From the NCBI GenBank assembly GCA_965644315.1, contig CBFFRQ010000161.1, forward strand, positions 1 to 44,493: a stretch of 44,493 nucleotides of DNA. Reading direction: 5' to 3'. The notes below the pieces were generated by a model. That model was given only the letters and a program-made list of their open reading frames with translations. It was not told the DNA's origin and ran no database searches. The first letter of the stretch is position 1; the number at the start of each line of letters is the position of its first letter. Positions 1 through 10,332 of the stretch are shown here, piece after piece. Both the position numbers and the translations under genes were made by a program. The stretch comes from Caecitellus pseudoparvulus (lineage: Eukaryota; Bigyra: Bicosoecida).

Positions 1-65
1 ATGTTTCTTGCTGGAACCGTATGTCGGGCGACATACCGACATACCGCACCGGTGCCCGTATGTCG
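1..65 (+). repeat. Left terminal inverted repeat of element A
   Basis: ATGTCGGGCGACA at 21-33 is the exact reverse complement of 15047-15059. After two single mismatches and a 9-base length difference, CCGTATGTCG at 56-65 pairs with 15025-15034. ATGTTTCTT at 1-9 pairs with 15070-15078, separated from the core by 11 unpaired bases here and 10 at the right end. A direct-orientation motif GCGACATTCT follows at 101-110 and recurs at 15013-15022, a likely subterminal transposase-binding site. Confidence 0.85.
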
Positions 66-110
66 ACAAACCTCTTAGAAGTGTCGGTATGGCAGATTTA
101 GCGACATTCT

Positions 111-573
111 GACAAACAATTTTCTCGTTTGAGCACCCCCACCCCACCCTGCCGCGCTCCGCACCCGTAGCCCGCCCGGTGTGATTGAAGCAAGCTTTGC
201 ATGGAATGCATTTTGTTGATATTGTATCTGCTTTCTATTATTGGATTTCTGCTCAGGAGGTGGTAAGCGCGCCACGTGCACTTGTGAGAATGAACTGTGA
301 AGAGTGCAGGGCGGTATGAGGTAAAATCAGTAGCATGCATGCGATTTTCTTACTTGTTTCGGTCGTTTTGGTTCTCGTCAGCTCTCGTTGGTCTTCCACC
401 TGGGGAAACTCGCGAGGGGTGAGTGAGGCTAACGGTTGCGTTACAGCTGAAACGTGTGGACACACCTGAGCCAAATTGTGTGGGTACTTGCGAGGTTTCG
501 TCTGTCATCTGCGAAGGGGGCAATCTAAGTCTTGTTAAGGTCTCAAATCCATTTGTTTTGAATTGATGAGTGG
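111..573. other. Non-coding stretch between left end and partner gene A
   Basis: Less GC-rich than the host genes. I see no open frame with family resemblance and no structured repeat. It probably contains the 3' untranslated region of the minus-strand partner gene and subterminal transposon sequence. Confidence 0.5.
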
Positions 574-2419
574 TTACTTTCGCCTTCTGCGTGAGCGCAC
601 CCCCTCCCGCTCCTCCGCCTCCTCCTCCCCTTCTCCTTCTCGGGACCTCCTCGTGCCCCCAATGATGGCCTGTGTGCGCCCAGATGATGGCGTGGGCGCA
701 ATGCTTGTAAGTTCGGCCAGGGATCCCTCATCTGAACTCTCTTCTGGTGTTTGATCTATTGGAGACGCGCTGTGCTCCCCACCAGAAGCCAGCTCTTCTC
801 CACGATGCATGTGATTCACCACCCAGGCAAGCCTGGGGGCCGTCCACTGCTCCACGCGGAGCAAGATCCATGCACCTGCAATGATGGGAAGGAGGTCGCG
901 CAGCTGCTCTGTGCGGAGCCTGTGGAAGCCTGGACCCATGTTCACCTCGGTGCAGCTGATGAGGGGGGCTTGAAGGGACGCATGTTTACTCTTCAGTCCA
1001 GAGTTCCACGCTTTAGCACAGGCCAACCAGAGGTTCTTCATGGCTTCTTCCTCTGGAAGCAGGTCCTCATGCGACTCCTTCAGCGCCACAGTTTGGGACT
1101 GGTCCAGGAGGCGAGGGATGTGCACCGTCCAAGGTCCATCCGGGGTCATGTATGTGCTGAAGTTCTTGAAGTTCGCTGCCCAGATTCGCTTGACCTGCGA
1201 AGAAGAGAGTGTGCCCGACTCGCCTTTCCAGCTGACGAAGCACTTGAGTTCACGGGTGATGTACTCCCTCCCACAAACTGGCTTGTACAGCTTGATGTCC
1301 ACGAGCTCCAGGATCAGGGGTGGGTCGGTGCGCGGGCCTGACTCCGACCCAGCTGAGCCTTCAGACAAGTCCTTGCACTCCTTGTCTGCGCATGCCACCA
1401 CCTCCTGGGGGCGGCCCTCGATGGTGTGGTGCTGAGGAAAGAAGCGTTTTGTCCTGTTGGATCGGGTCATGGAGATTCGCACGTGGTTCCTGAGGAGGGA
1501 CTGACTTGCGAGCAAGCCATCCCCTTGACAGCACGCCTCGTCCTGCAGGAGTTCAAGTAAAGTGTCGTCATCCCCCTCGCTTTGCGTCAGAGTCAGACCT
1601 TTCTGGTGCGTCTCGTTCACGTTGATCACCATGTTATCGAGTATGTTTGCGTGACAGGAAAGGAGCCCAGCCTGCGCATGTCTGGTTGCATCGGACATCA
1701 CCCTGAGAAGGCCCTTTTTCCAGGCATCAGCCTTAACCCCTTGATCGCGAGCATTGATGACTGCTTTGCGCAGAGGGCACTGAGCAGCAATCGCGACGTC
1801 CTTGCTTGAGGATGACAGAGTCTTTCGAGAGGAGCTTGCCTTCTGCTCTTTCTCTACGCGTTCAAGTCTCTCTAACATCACCAGCAGCATCTCCAAACGA
1901 GTGGACTCGCTCAGTTCAATCCCTGTGCAAGGGAAGGAAGATATATGCGCGCCAGCTCAGCTTATCAGCTCAGCCTTGGGAGTGGGTGGCAGTTGTGGTT
2001 GCCTCAGCCGGCAAATGCAGCGCCTACCCTCTTCTGGAGCAGGAAACTCCAACTTCTTGCACAGAATTTTCGTGATGCGCCTGTTGTGTGCGGTGGATGC
2101 TGTGGAGTGGGGTGGGGGCAAGCATGGTTGCAAGACCAAGGGTGCGGCTTTTGAATGGGATTCAGCAAGACACACATGATGACTCCATGGCTGAGCAGTT
2201 GCTTCTCAGGGCTTTTGCGCGAGCAAGAAATGCACTGGCACTTGTCTCAAGAGTTAAAGCGTGCAGTGTAGTGAAAGTGTCACGTTCTGTCTGTGGTGCG
2301 CCGTGTTGGTTTTGAAGGGTCAACGATTTCCGCAACTCGGGCTTGCCTTCGATTGACTGGGCGTCTGGCGGACAAAACCTATTGAATTCCGAGCCGCTTG
2401 CTGCTACAACTATTCTCAT
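574..2419 (-). CDS. Transposon partner protein A (unknown family), three exons
   Basis: I do not recognise this protein. Proposed exons on the minus strand are 2176-2419, 2028-2099 and 574-1922, giving 554 residues. Both introns (76 and 105 nt) have GT and AG ends and the same phase 1, and the first exon opens with an ATG at 2419. A simpler single-exon reading would start at the ATG at 1890 and give 438 residues. Visible parts: a short coiled coil around LERLERVEKEQ just after the second intron, a Ser-rich and a polar middle, and a C-terminal block of about 100 residues (opposite bases 800-1000) followed by a Glu/Arg-rich tail that may be a nuclear localisation signal. The C-terminal block resembles that of the element B partner (FHRLRTEQLRDLLPIIAGAW against WHKLSAAQLYTIGAVLGPLW), so the gene is part of the transposon module. 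It is read head to head with the transposase. A role in DNA binding or complex assembly is inference only. Confidence 0.72.
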
Positions 2420-2520
2420 AAAACCTCTGCAGCTTTTCCGTCCGTCGTTCCTCTACTCAGTGCTACTTTATCTCGTATTGCGGGTTCGACAACGCACTTC
2501 GCGGCCCTTCCGAACTGACT
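2420..2520. promoter_or_regulatory. Divergent promoter of element A
   Basis: With the three-exon model only 101 bp separate the ATG codons of partner A (minus) and transposase A (plus). This stretch must hold both start regions or overlap their untranslated leaders. I see no convincing TATA box. Confidence 0.45.
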
Positions 2521-5500
2521 ATGGCTCATTCGCCCCTTCACGCCGAGAAGCCCCACAAGTGCGCAACTTGTAAGCGTCTTTTCAAGCGAGTATCAGACCG
2601 CAATCAGCACCTCAGGCGTAGCAGGGCGTGTCGGGCAGAGGCGGCGCGTCAACAGAGGGCATGGCTCCAACCATGCCCACTGGCTCAAGAAGAACGGGAT
2701 GATGGGGGTACCTGGGGGGGGGCTGACGACACTGAGAGCCTGTCTTTCACTGATACAGTTCTCGACCAGACACAGTTCTTTCCTGATCTGGTGTCGCAGA
2801 CAGGGGCGGGGGCCGCGTCAAGTCGGAGCCTTCCTTGCAGTGAAGGAAGTGGCTCCGACACCTCGTGGGAAGAGTTGGAAGGGGAGGAGGTAAGTGAAAG
2901 CGACGAAGGTGAGCCGGCCTTGTTCACAGGCAGGAACCTACATGCGGAGGGGGAGGCGCAAGACGTTTCAGTTGGTCGACAGCAGGCCCAGGGCGTGACT
3001 GTGTTTGACGGCGTTGGACCCCCACCCCTCTCGACAACGCGCCCGAGGGTCGCTTCCAACCTGAACATGAACGCGGTAAGATGCATCCGGGAGGTTGCTG
3101 AGGCCAGGGCCCGCTTCTCTCGGGAGGATGCGGAGAAGTTCGACTTTCTTGTGAGGGTGTATCGCACCGGGCTGTCGGCTGCGAGTGCATTTGCCATCGC
3201 TCGTGACCAGTGGGCAAAAGATGTTCACAGATTCGGCAGGGAAGGAGACCCGAGATGTAGCATGTCTAGGCCTATCAAACCACTAGACCTCTTGGCCGAT
3301 TTCCGACACAGGGCAGCATCAGATCCAGGAGTGCTGCCCTTGTGCGCTCACAAGGTTCCAATGCCCATAGGCCTTCTCACAGGCGACAGAAGTCTGGGGC
3401 ATCTAACCCTGTATGGCACAAGTATCGTCGACGCAGCGATTAATATGCTTGCCCGACTGGACCCCCTGCGGCTGCTGCCCAACATAGGGTCTGGAGAATG
3501 GGCGGATCCCGTCCTAACCCCAGGGGTTGACGTTGAAATGGGGGCAACACTCGCAGGTGAGGTCTCCGCCGCTTGGACACAGTCTGATGCCATATGCCAA
3601 GCTGCCTTTGACACTCAGTGCAGGCAACGATCCAGTGCTGGTCGTTGCAAGCCTCCACCCCCACCTCTATCGACGCCCATGCTCCGAAAGCCGGCGGTGC
3701 AGGGTGGGAGGCTGCAAGGCCTTGTCATGGCTGGCGTGCAGGCTTCTTCCCCCTCCACACTCTCCGAATTCCAAGGGGGGGAATGCGCGCGGCAGAGCTT
3801 GGCACTTACCCTCCCACACGGTGCCCTCCCCTTAGTCCTCAGTCTTTTCCTAGACGGGGCCAGCGCCGGACGGCATGGGGCACACGAGCTGACACCTCTC
3901 AGTGTTCGGTGCCTTCAGTTGCCGACCAAAGAGGCGAGGGGAGTCGCATCAGCTAGTCTGCTTGCCATGCTCCCTTCATACCAAGCCATGACTGTGGCGT
4001 CGAAGGCTGTCGAGAGAGGGGGGGCATCAGCAGCTCTCGTTAGACATCGGGCATTTCAGAACACCTTGGAAGCCATTGTCTTCAAGCCCTTGGCAAACAT
4101 CTGGGCTTCCGGGGGTTTGGCCGTCCCTGTTCCCCACGAAGCCATACAGAGTCTCCGGTCGATTGGGGTTAAGGTGACTGTGGTCCACCACGCAGGAACG
4201 AGCGTACCATATGCCCGAGTCTTGCCCGTCATCGGACTCCTAAGTTTGGACATGAAGGAAGCCTGGAGGGTCTTCAACCTGTTATCATTGTCCCAGGTGG
4301 CCTGTAGATGCAAACCGAAACAGGAAGGGACACCAACGGACTTGGGAGTGTCTGCATCTGTCCAATTACGCACGCAGTGCCGGCTACGTGGAGGCCAAGA
4401 GCACCTCCTTGCACTGCGAGGGTCACAAGGGCAAGAGCCCGGACAGGACGTCGACCAGGTTCTGGGTGGGCGGAAGTTCCCAAGTGACGTGTGTGCGGCC
4501 GAGCGATACGCGTGGATGTTCGCCGGGGAAAACCCGTACGTCGCGCGCCCTCCTGACCGCTTGCACGTCTTTGCGGCAACTATTGCGGGCGATCAAGTCT
4601 GGAAGCACTTGCAGGCAGCGATGAGGGCACGCCCAGCACGGTCTGCTCGGCCATTGAGAGAACGACAGGACATTCTGCACCAACGTCTTCGAAGCACGTG
4701 GTCCCAGGAGGTCGACGGGACGAAGCTTACCGGAGCGCTCCAGTCCACCATCCATAGACTTCTTTCCAGCGCAATGTTGAGCATGGAACAGAGACTTGGA
4801 ATTCTCCCTCACCTGGCCTGGGTCATTGGGAATGACGACTCAATTATTCCCAGCGTTGAAGTGCGACAGCTCTTTCAGTTGCTTCTTGGCACAATCGAGG
4901 TCGTGTGCCACTTCCTGTACGTGCGGCCTGTGTCTGCACCAGGTGACCCATGTCGCATCTCTCAGTGGCTAGCGAGACTGAACACTGTGTACAGTTTGCT
5001 GGCCGCACACGTCGCTCGCCGATCCCTGAAGCGAATGAGGCCCGGGTTCAGCAGACCAGGGGCGCATGCTGGCCTTCCGATGACAACGAATGCTACCCCA
5101 CCCGACCCCCAGAGCGTGGACTATCCTAAGGCACACGAGAGTCTACACTTTGGAAGTGCATTGTGGTGGTTTGGGTCCCTTGAAGCAACAGATACTGATG
5201 TCGGCGAATCATTCCACACCGTGGTCAAGGGGGCATGGCGAAGCCTCAACACAGGGAAGTCCAATCTACTCCAGCGGATCGCCGAGCGAGTACTCTTCAT
5301 AACCTGGCACAGCAGTTTTGACCTCCTGCCGACGCCATTCGAACGACGCGCTTCTGAATGGCACACAAGGTGCCTCTCTTGGCGCGCAGCGTGTGTCCTA
5401 AACCCTGATGGAGTTGCATACTCAACCCTGGCAACCCCCGTGCGATCTCGACGATTGACGTCGAGCGAAGGAAACCTCTTATCCCGCATACCTGACGGTG

Positions 5501-5715
5501 CCATCCAACCATTTAGTGCATGGACTGGCAAACATGTCTTCTTTTCCCAGTCTTTAGGCTTGTCTGTGAGGCTTCCAGCTGGGACACTTGTTGGGCCCCA
5601 GTCAAGAGATTTTCTGTCCCCCCCGTACACCCCTCCAACACCACTTCGTTCCCGTGTGCGGGGGGGGTGGGCACACCTTCCCGGGCGCGTCAGAAGTTGG
5701 AAAAAGTCAAAATGA
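2521..5715 (+). pseudogene. Transposase A, Plavaka-like, C-terminus cut off by element B
   Basis: The open frame has 1064 residues from an ATG at 2521 that fits the zinc finger position. Seen: a C2HC-type finger (C14, C17, H30, C37), a polar acidic linker, then a core shared with transposase B. Likely acidic triad by alignment of the two: D445 (in LFLDGA), D679 (in PPDRLHV) and E888 (in GSLEATD; E896 in VGESF is an alternative). Spacing and motifs such as DRLHV and the YPKAHESLHF segment resemble fungal Plavaka transposases (known family, recalled pattern). Homology to transposase B stops near base 5612; the last 30 or so residues are unrelated Pro/Arg-rich read-through into the nested element. 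The true C-terminal part lies at 13843-14340. The product would lack about 160 residues, so it is probably inactive, unless element B is spliced out. Confidence 0.8.
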
Positions 5716-6304
5716 CACTATTTCATGTGTACATTGTGTCAAACTCGTTTCACGCTGCGGGAGCCGCGGCGGGCCGCGCAATGGGAAGGGGTGGATTGGC
5801 GTGGTGGCGACGGAGGGCAGGGTCGGGGGCCGAGGGAGGCAGACTGATCAAATTTTCTGGTCATTCTGGCGAAAGTCACAGAGGGGGCTAAGTTTCATGC
5901 TTAGATTCAGATTATTGCACTCACGCGTGATGGTTCGCCTTGCATAGCGCAGGAGAACGCCGCAAAGTGGGCCATTTTGGGCGCCAATTTCCGCCTCCAC
6001 AGCCGGGCGGCAAACTGCCTGCGCCAACTCCCTTGCACCGCAGCGCTGGCGCGTATGAAGGCGATTTACCGCCTTTGCATTGCATTTTAAGCGCCATGCA
6101 CGATTCATTTGTCCGATGCAGCCCCCCCCCTTGACGGGCTGTCTTGGGCTGCCTTGGGCTGAGTGGCGAAGCCGTCTCACGTGTCCTCGCTGGCGCTGCG
6201 CTGCTTGCCGACGGGGCCCTGCAGCGCCCAGTGGAAGCGGTAAGAAGCTTCCCCTGGCTTGCCCTTCGCGATCCAAGGCGCTTCGTGCACAACGGCCGGG
6301 CCAG
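5716..6304. other. Non-coding left part of element B
   Basis: This stretch lies between the element B edge and the stop of transposase B. Short open frames exist on both strands but none has family resemblance. A run of nine C residues sits at 6123-6131. It probably contains the transposase B 3' untranslated region and subterminal sequence. Confidence 0.45.
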
Positions 6305-9300
6305 CTACCACACCCCCGTCACGAGCACCCACGGTTGCGCCTCGTCCTCCGGCGAGTGGTTTACCCGTGCCCACCCCTGCACCTCAGAAGGGCCCAGTTT
6401 CAGGTGACGACACAAGAGGAGGGTCTCATCGGGCAGGTAACTGCGTGCATCGTCCCTCAGCGGCGCCAGGGCCACGGCTACGTCCACCAGTGTCCGCTCC
6501 ATGAACCGCTTGCCGTCCCAGTGGATGATGCACATGACGTCGGCTGGCCCCGGCAATGGCAGCCAGTTGGTGTTGCCAGAGGGGTACCGCAGCCTCACGC
6601 CTGTGCAGAGCGTGAGGGGGGGGCGGTGTCCCGCTTCCTGTCCATCCACGACGTCGTCAGGCTTTAGTTGCACCCTGTACAACCTGCCCGAATGCCCCAC
6701 CCGCCGCTCCCTCAACCACGCCAGGGCGCTCGCCCCTGCGACGAAGGACTGCGGGAAGGTCAGTGGCTCATCAGCGCTCCTGAATCGCGTCACGATCGGC
6801 CGCATGGCCGTGCCCACCAAGTTCAGTGGCACCTCAGCGCCTGGGTCAGCAGCAGCCCCGGCACAGTCGCCGGCGACCAGGGAGCGAGAATGCAATAGGT
6901 TGTACCAGGTCTCGGGGGAGGGAGTGTAGCCTGGCGGTTGACAGTACGGCGCGCAGCTCATGGCCTGCACGAGGCACACTCTCTCCGCCAGCTTGTAGAG
7001 GACACCCTGCTTCCCGCGGTGCACTGTACGTAGCACACGGTTGATTCGAGTGTGCATGGTCTCGCCGTGGTCGGTATCCACCGCCTCCAGGCTACCGTAC
7101 CAATGCATGTCCAGCGCCAGCTGCAGCGCAATGTGCAGCTTGGGGTACGTGAGGGGTAGAGCCTTCCGGCCAAGGGAGCGCAGCTCGTTGCTGACGAGCT
7201 GGAACACGGTGGCCACACGGGCCATCCACTGGGCCAGACGGCACGCGTCACCCCGCCCAGCCACTGCCCTGCCGTACGTGAAGCGCAGGACCACGCCCAC
7301 GGCCCCATGCAGTGCGTTCAGCAGTTGGCGGACCTTGGGCGGCCCCACGACGGCGTCGTCCGTGCCCATCATCAGCGTCTGCCACCGAGTGAGCCCCAGC
7401 TTGTCCTCTGCTGTGACGGCGTTGCCGGCCGACAGCTTGACCGCCGTCTCCCGCCCCGCGCCGACAACCTGTACGCCGTCGATGCGGCGCGGACGCGGCT
7501 GCTGCATGCGGTGCATGAAGGTCGCTTGGCGATCGTCCTGCGCCCCGAGGCCAGGCGCGAGCATCCCCTGCTCCAAAGCACCCCATGTCCGGTCCCCCAC
7601 CACCCCGCTCCCCAGCACATGCAGCCTGTCTGCAGGGCAGGCCTCGTAGCCATTGCCCCCCACAAACAGCGTCGCATGGCGCTCAATGTCGCAGATATCC
7701 TCGACGTCCTTCCACCTGATCGTGGCAAGGTCGGCCTCCGCCCGCGCCTTCACGACCGGATCGGCAGACGCCACGTCACGCAGCGCGTCGGCGTGGAAGG
7801 ACGCCGAGCGCCGCGTGCAAGTCCCCAGCGCTGCCACGGTCTCGGCCATGTCGAGGGGCACGGCGTCGGCCAGCTCTTGCTGGCCTTTGCTGCGCCACGC
7901 CAGCGCGCACGAGCACCGTGGAGGCCTGCCGTGAACCGCATTGAGTAGCATCCATCTCTCAGCCGTGTCGGCGCAGATGGCGCCGATGAGCGGCCACACA
8001 CGGGCAACGAACGAAGGCCCATCGACCCCCGCCCCCGGCTCAAGGACATCGACGCCAAGGTCCCGCAGAGCGCCGACTTGGTCGGCTGCTACCGGGATCC
8101 ACAGGCCACCCTGAGCGTGGATCTCAGCAAGAGGCTCCAGCAGCACAGCGCGGAGCTGGGCCTGGTGTGCCTTGTACTTGGCGCGCTTCGCCTCCTCCGC
8201 GGTCCCTTTGAAGTCCATGTCTTTCAGCGGCATGAAGGCAAGGACTGCCGCTGACCCCAGGCTTCGGGCCTCTCGGGCACTAACTTGCATGGGCCGGACG
8301 CTCAGGGGCGTGATGCCCGTCTTCGGTTGGCGGAAAGGGTGGGCCTCGTCCATGAAGACGTTGATGACAAACGGCAGGGCGCGGTGTTGCAGAGCTGTCT
8401 GTGACGCCGCATGAGCACACGGGCTTTCAGCGAAGCACGACACGGTGCCGTCTTGGGGTTCCTGGGCGCCTGCCATCGTGTGTGCCTGAAAGCGGCCATG
8501 CTTCGTGAACGGAGCGGCCAAGGCGGGGGTTTCGTCGTCGCTCAACCCAGGCCGGTGCCTTTGGAATGCTGCACGCGCAACCGCGTCGCAGTCTGCGAAG
8601 GCGGCCTCGAGCTTGCTCGCCAGCGCAGTCCCCATGGGCGTGTCAATTCCCGACGTGTGCATGGGGTCTGGGACGCCCCTTGTGGCCCGACGGGCGGGCA
8701 AGCACTCAACAGGTATCCGAGCCAGCGAGTGGACAAGCCAATCCTTCAGCTTCACGCCGTGGATGGGCCAGGTGGCACGTGGCACTCCACGCCGGTCGCA
8801 CACGCCGGCGGGCATCTTGGCGTGCACCACCCCCGGCATGCAGATGCCAGGCAACCCCTTGAGTGTCTCGACCAAGCGCTTCATCTTCCTCTGGGGCTGC
8901 ATCGGCTTCCGTGCTCGAACCTTCGCCTGACAAGTGCTGCAGCTGGCTGTGTCTGCCATGCACTTCGACCAGAGATCGTGCTGCACTTTGAACACCGAGG
9001 CGGCACTCGCATCGGTGGTCAGTATCGCCTCCAGCTCAGAGTTCCTCTTCCTCAGTGTCTCCAGCTCTTCCGAGAGCAAGCCCACGCGTGCCCGCAGCAC
9101 CTCAGTGGCTGAGTGAGTGTCGGCTGGTAGAGCAGCCGGCTCGCCTGCCTCTCCCGCTGCCTCTCCCGCCTGAGCGTCTCCCCCGCTGGCCGCAAGCCCA
9201 GCAGGCAGGGTCTCCGTGGCGTCGGCCCCGAACTCGTCCGCCCCATCACTCTCGCTTTCCTCGGTCTCATAGTACTCGCTGTCTGCGTCCTCCTGGACAG

Positions 9301-9550
9301 GTGCTTGCGCAGCCCCAGCGTCCCCACGCGGGTGCTTCCGATGTGAAGCAAGTGTATGCTCGTAGACATCCTCCCAGATGCCGGGCGCAGGGCTGCCCCC
9401 GTCCTCAGAGTGCTTCGCAAACTTGGCCTCAAATTCGCGCCTACGCTTTCTCCTTCTGGCGTGGGTCACCTGTTGGCACTGCCTCTGAAAGTGACGGGTC
9501 AAGCCTGATTGGGTTGAGAACGTCCGCTTGCACACAGTGCACGTGAACAT
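6305..9550 (-). CDS. Transposase B, Plavaka-like, apparently full length
   Basis: 1081 residues from the ATG at 9550, chosen because the frame upstream has no ATG and because the finger starts at once: C4, C7, H20, C25. Next come an acidic Ser/Glu-rich linker, a short leucine-zipper-like coiled coil (LSEELETLRKRNSELEAIL), a Cys cluster (CSTCQ), and the catalytic core. Aligning with transposase A gives a candidate triad D401 (in VFMDEA), D641 (in PADRLHV) and E822 (in GSLEAVD; E830 is an alternative). A Cys pair in PPRCSCALAW sits where Plavaka proteins carry a Cys-x-x-Cys knuckle before the second acidic residue. The C-terminal 150 residues match the separated fragment at 13843-14340. No frame break was seen, so this copy may be active and could also mobilise element A. 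Confidence 0.85.
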   Translation of the reverse strand: MFTCTVCKRTFSTQSGLTRHFQRQCQQVTHARRRKRRREFEAKFAKHSEDGGSPAPGIWEDVYEHTLASHRKHPRGDAGAAQAPVQEDADSEYYETEESESDGADEFGADATETLPAGLAASGGDAQAGEAAGEAGEPAALPADTHSATEVLRARVGLLSEELETLRKRNSELEAILTTDASAASVFKVQHDLWSKCMADTASCSTCQAKVRARKPMQPQRKMKRLVETLKGLPGICMPGVVHAKMPAGVCDRRGVPRATWPIHGVKLKDWLVHSLARIPVECLPARRATRGVPDPMHTSGIDTPMGTALASKLEAAFADCDAVARAAFQRHRPGLSDDETPALAAPFTKHGRFQAHTMAGAQEPQDGTVSCFAESPCAHAASQTALQHRALPFVINVFMDEAHPFRQPKTGITPLSVRPMQVSAREARSLGSAAVLAFMPLKDMDFKGTAEEAKRAKYKAHQAQLRAVLLEPLAEIHAQGGLWIPVAADQVGALRDLGVDVLEPGAGVDGPSFVARVWPLIGAICADTAERWMLLNAVHGRPPRCSCALAWRSKGQQELADAVPLDMAETVAALGTCTRRSASFHADALRDVASADPVVKARAEADLATIRWKDVEDICDIERHATLFVGGNGYEACPADRLHVLGSGVVGDRTWGALEQGMLAPGLGAQDDRQATFMHRMQQPRPRRIDGVQVVGAGRETAVKLSAGNAVTAEDKLGLTRWQTLMMGTDDAVVGPPKVRQLLNALHGAVGVVLRFTYGRAVAGRGDACRLAQWMARVATVFQLVSNELRSLGRKALPLTYPKLHIALQLALDMHWYGSLEAVDTDHGETMHTRINRVLRTVHRGKQGVLYKLAERVCLVQAMSCAPYCQPPGYTPSPETWYNLLHSRSLVAGDCAGAAADPGAEVPLNLVGTAMRPIVTRFRSADEPLTFPQSFVAGASALAWLRERRVGHSGRLYRVQLKPDDVVDGQEAGHRPPLTLCTGVRLRYPSGNTNWLPLPGPADVMCIIHWDGKRFMERTLVDVAVALAPLRDDARSYLPDETLLLCRHLKLGPSEVQGWARVNHSPEDEAQPWVLVTGVW

Positions 9551-9959
9551 CGTGGGTGTGGGATGCTGCTTGGCAGGGCCTGGTCCGGAGGGAGAGCTCG
9601 AGTTGCGTTTCAGTATCTGAAACGTGCCTAGGGGGCACACCAATCCGGACTTCACAACGCAACCAACACCACCGCGGCGGCAAGAAGCACACCTGCGCTA
9701 GTGGTTGATGTGCATTCGATCCCTAGCGTTTGTGAAAAGTCCCCCTGTAAGCCTGGAACGCGAGGGATACAAGGAAGCTTGCTGCGTTTTCCCTTGAGAG
9801 GGGGGTGCAGGGGGGTGCAAGGGGGGAGGGGGGGTGCCTCACGCTGCTCTGTAAGCCAGCAAGGCGCAAAGGCACATTCCAGTCCCCCCCCCTCTGTTAG
9901 TCACTTGCTCTTCTCGGCCACCTTCAGCTCTCAAGCACCCGTCTCCCCACCCAGACACC
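9551..9959. promoter_or_regulatory. Divergent promoter region of element B
   Basis: It lies between the transposase B start (9550, minus) and the first ATG of the partner gene (9960, plus, in an ACACCATGG context). It is G-rich at 9798-9838 and C-rich at 9884-9893. It is the counterpart of 2420-2520 in element A. If the partner starts at 10333 instead, the region is 782 bp. Confidence 0.45.
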
Positions 9960-10331
9960 ATGGCTCAGCAACGCAGCGAAGTCAGCACGAGCTCAGTGCC
10001 TCAAGCCACCGCCGCCGAGCATGACTCTGCAAAGCGAGCGTTCCAGGGCGTGCATGCGCATCTTCAAAGGATTGCCTTTGAAAAGGGCAAGCCCTTGCCC
10101 ATCCCGGAGCGCAAGGTTTGGTTGGCGGGCGCCAGCAACGCAAATGGTGTGCTGCGCTGTGAAACGCTTCCCCACCACGCGCGCACAAAAGCACCAGTGC
10201 TTACCGCCCAGTCCTTGCCCGCGCCGCAGAAGAGTTCCTTCGCGCAGAAGTGCTGGGCCAGCTTGCTAAGCCGCCGCATGAATTGGACATGCCCGGTGGT
10301 GGTGGTGCGTGACATACCAACGCGAGACTAG
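9960..10331 (+). other. Candidate 5' exon of partner gene B
   Basis: A 123-codon open frame starts with a good initiation context (CACCATGG) and ends just before the main partner frame. A donor-like GTGCGT sits at 10305 and a strong acceptor (CCCCCTTTCCGCAG) ends at 10426, but joining these two shifts the frame. A weaker donor at 10309 (GTGACA) would keep it. Partner A also has upstream exons, which favours some spliced form here. RNA reads would settle it. Confidence 0.4.
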
Positions 10332-10332
10332 G

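Noticed and set aside
751-1435. Plus-strand open frames opposite partner gene A
   Set aside because: They are antisense to an exon with homology support in element B and show no motifs of their own.
2685-3664. Several minus-strand frames opposite transposase A
   Set aside because: High GC leaves antisense frames open; the plus frame aligns with transposase B and has the catalytic motifs.
5848-6292. Small minus-strand genes downstream of transposase B
   Set aside because: Composition-driven open frames with no family resemblance, in presumed 3' untranslated and subterminal sequence.
8411-9112. A 233-codon plus-strand frame opposite transposase B
   Set aside because: Shadow of the conserved minus frame; no credible motif.
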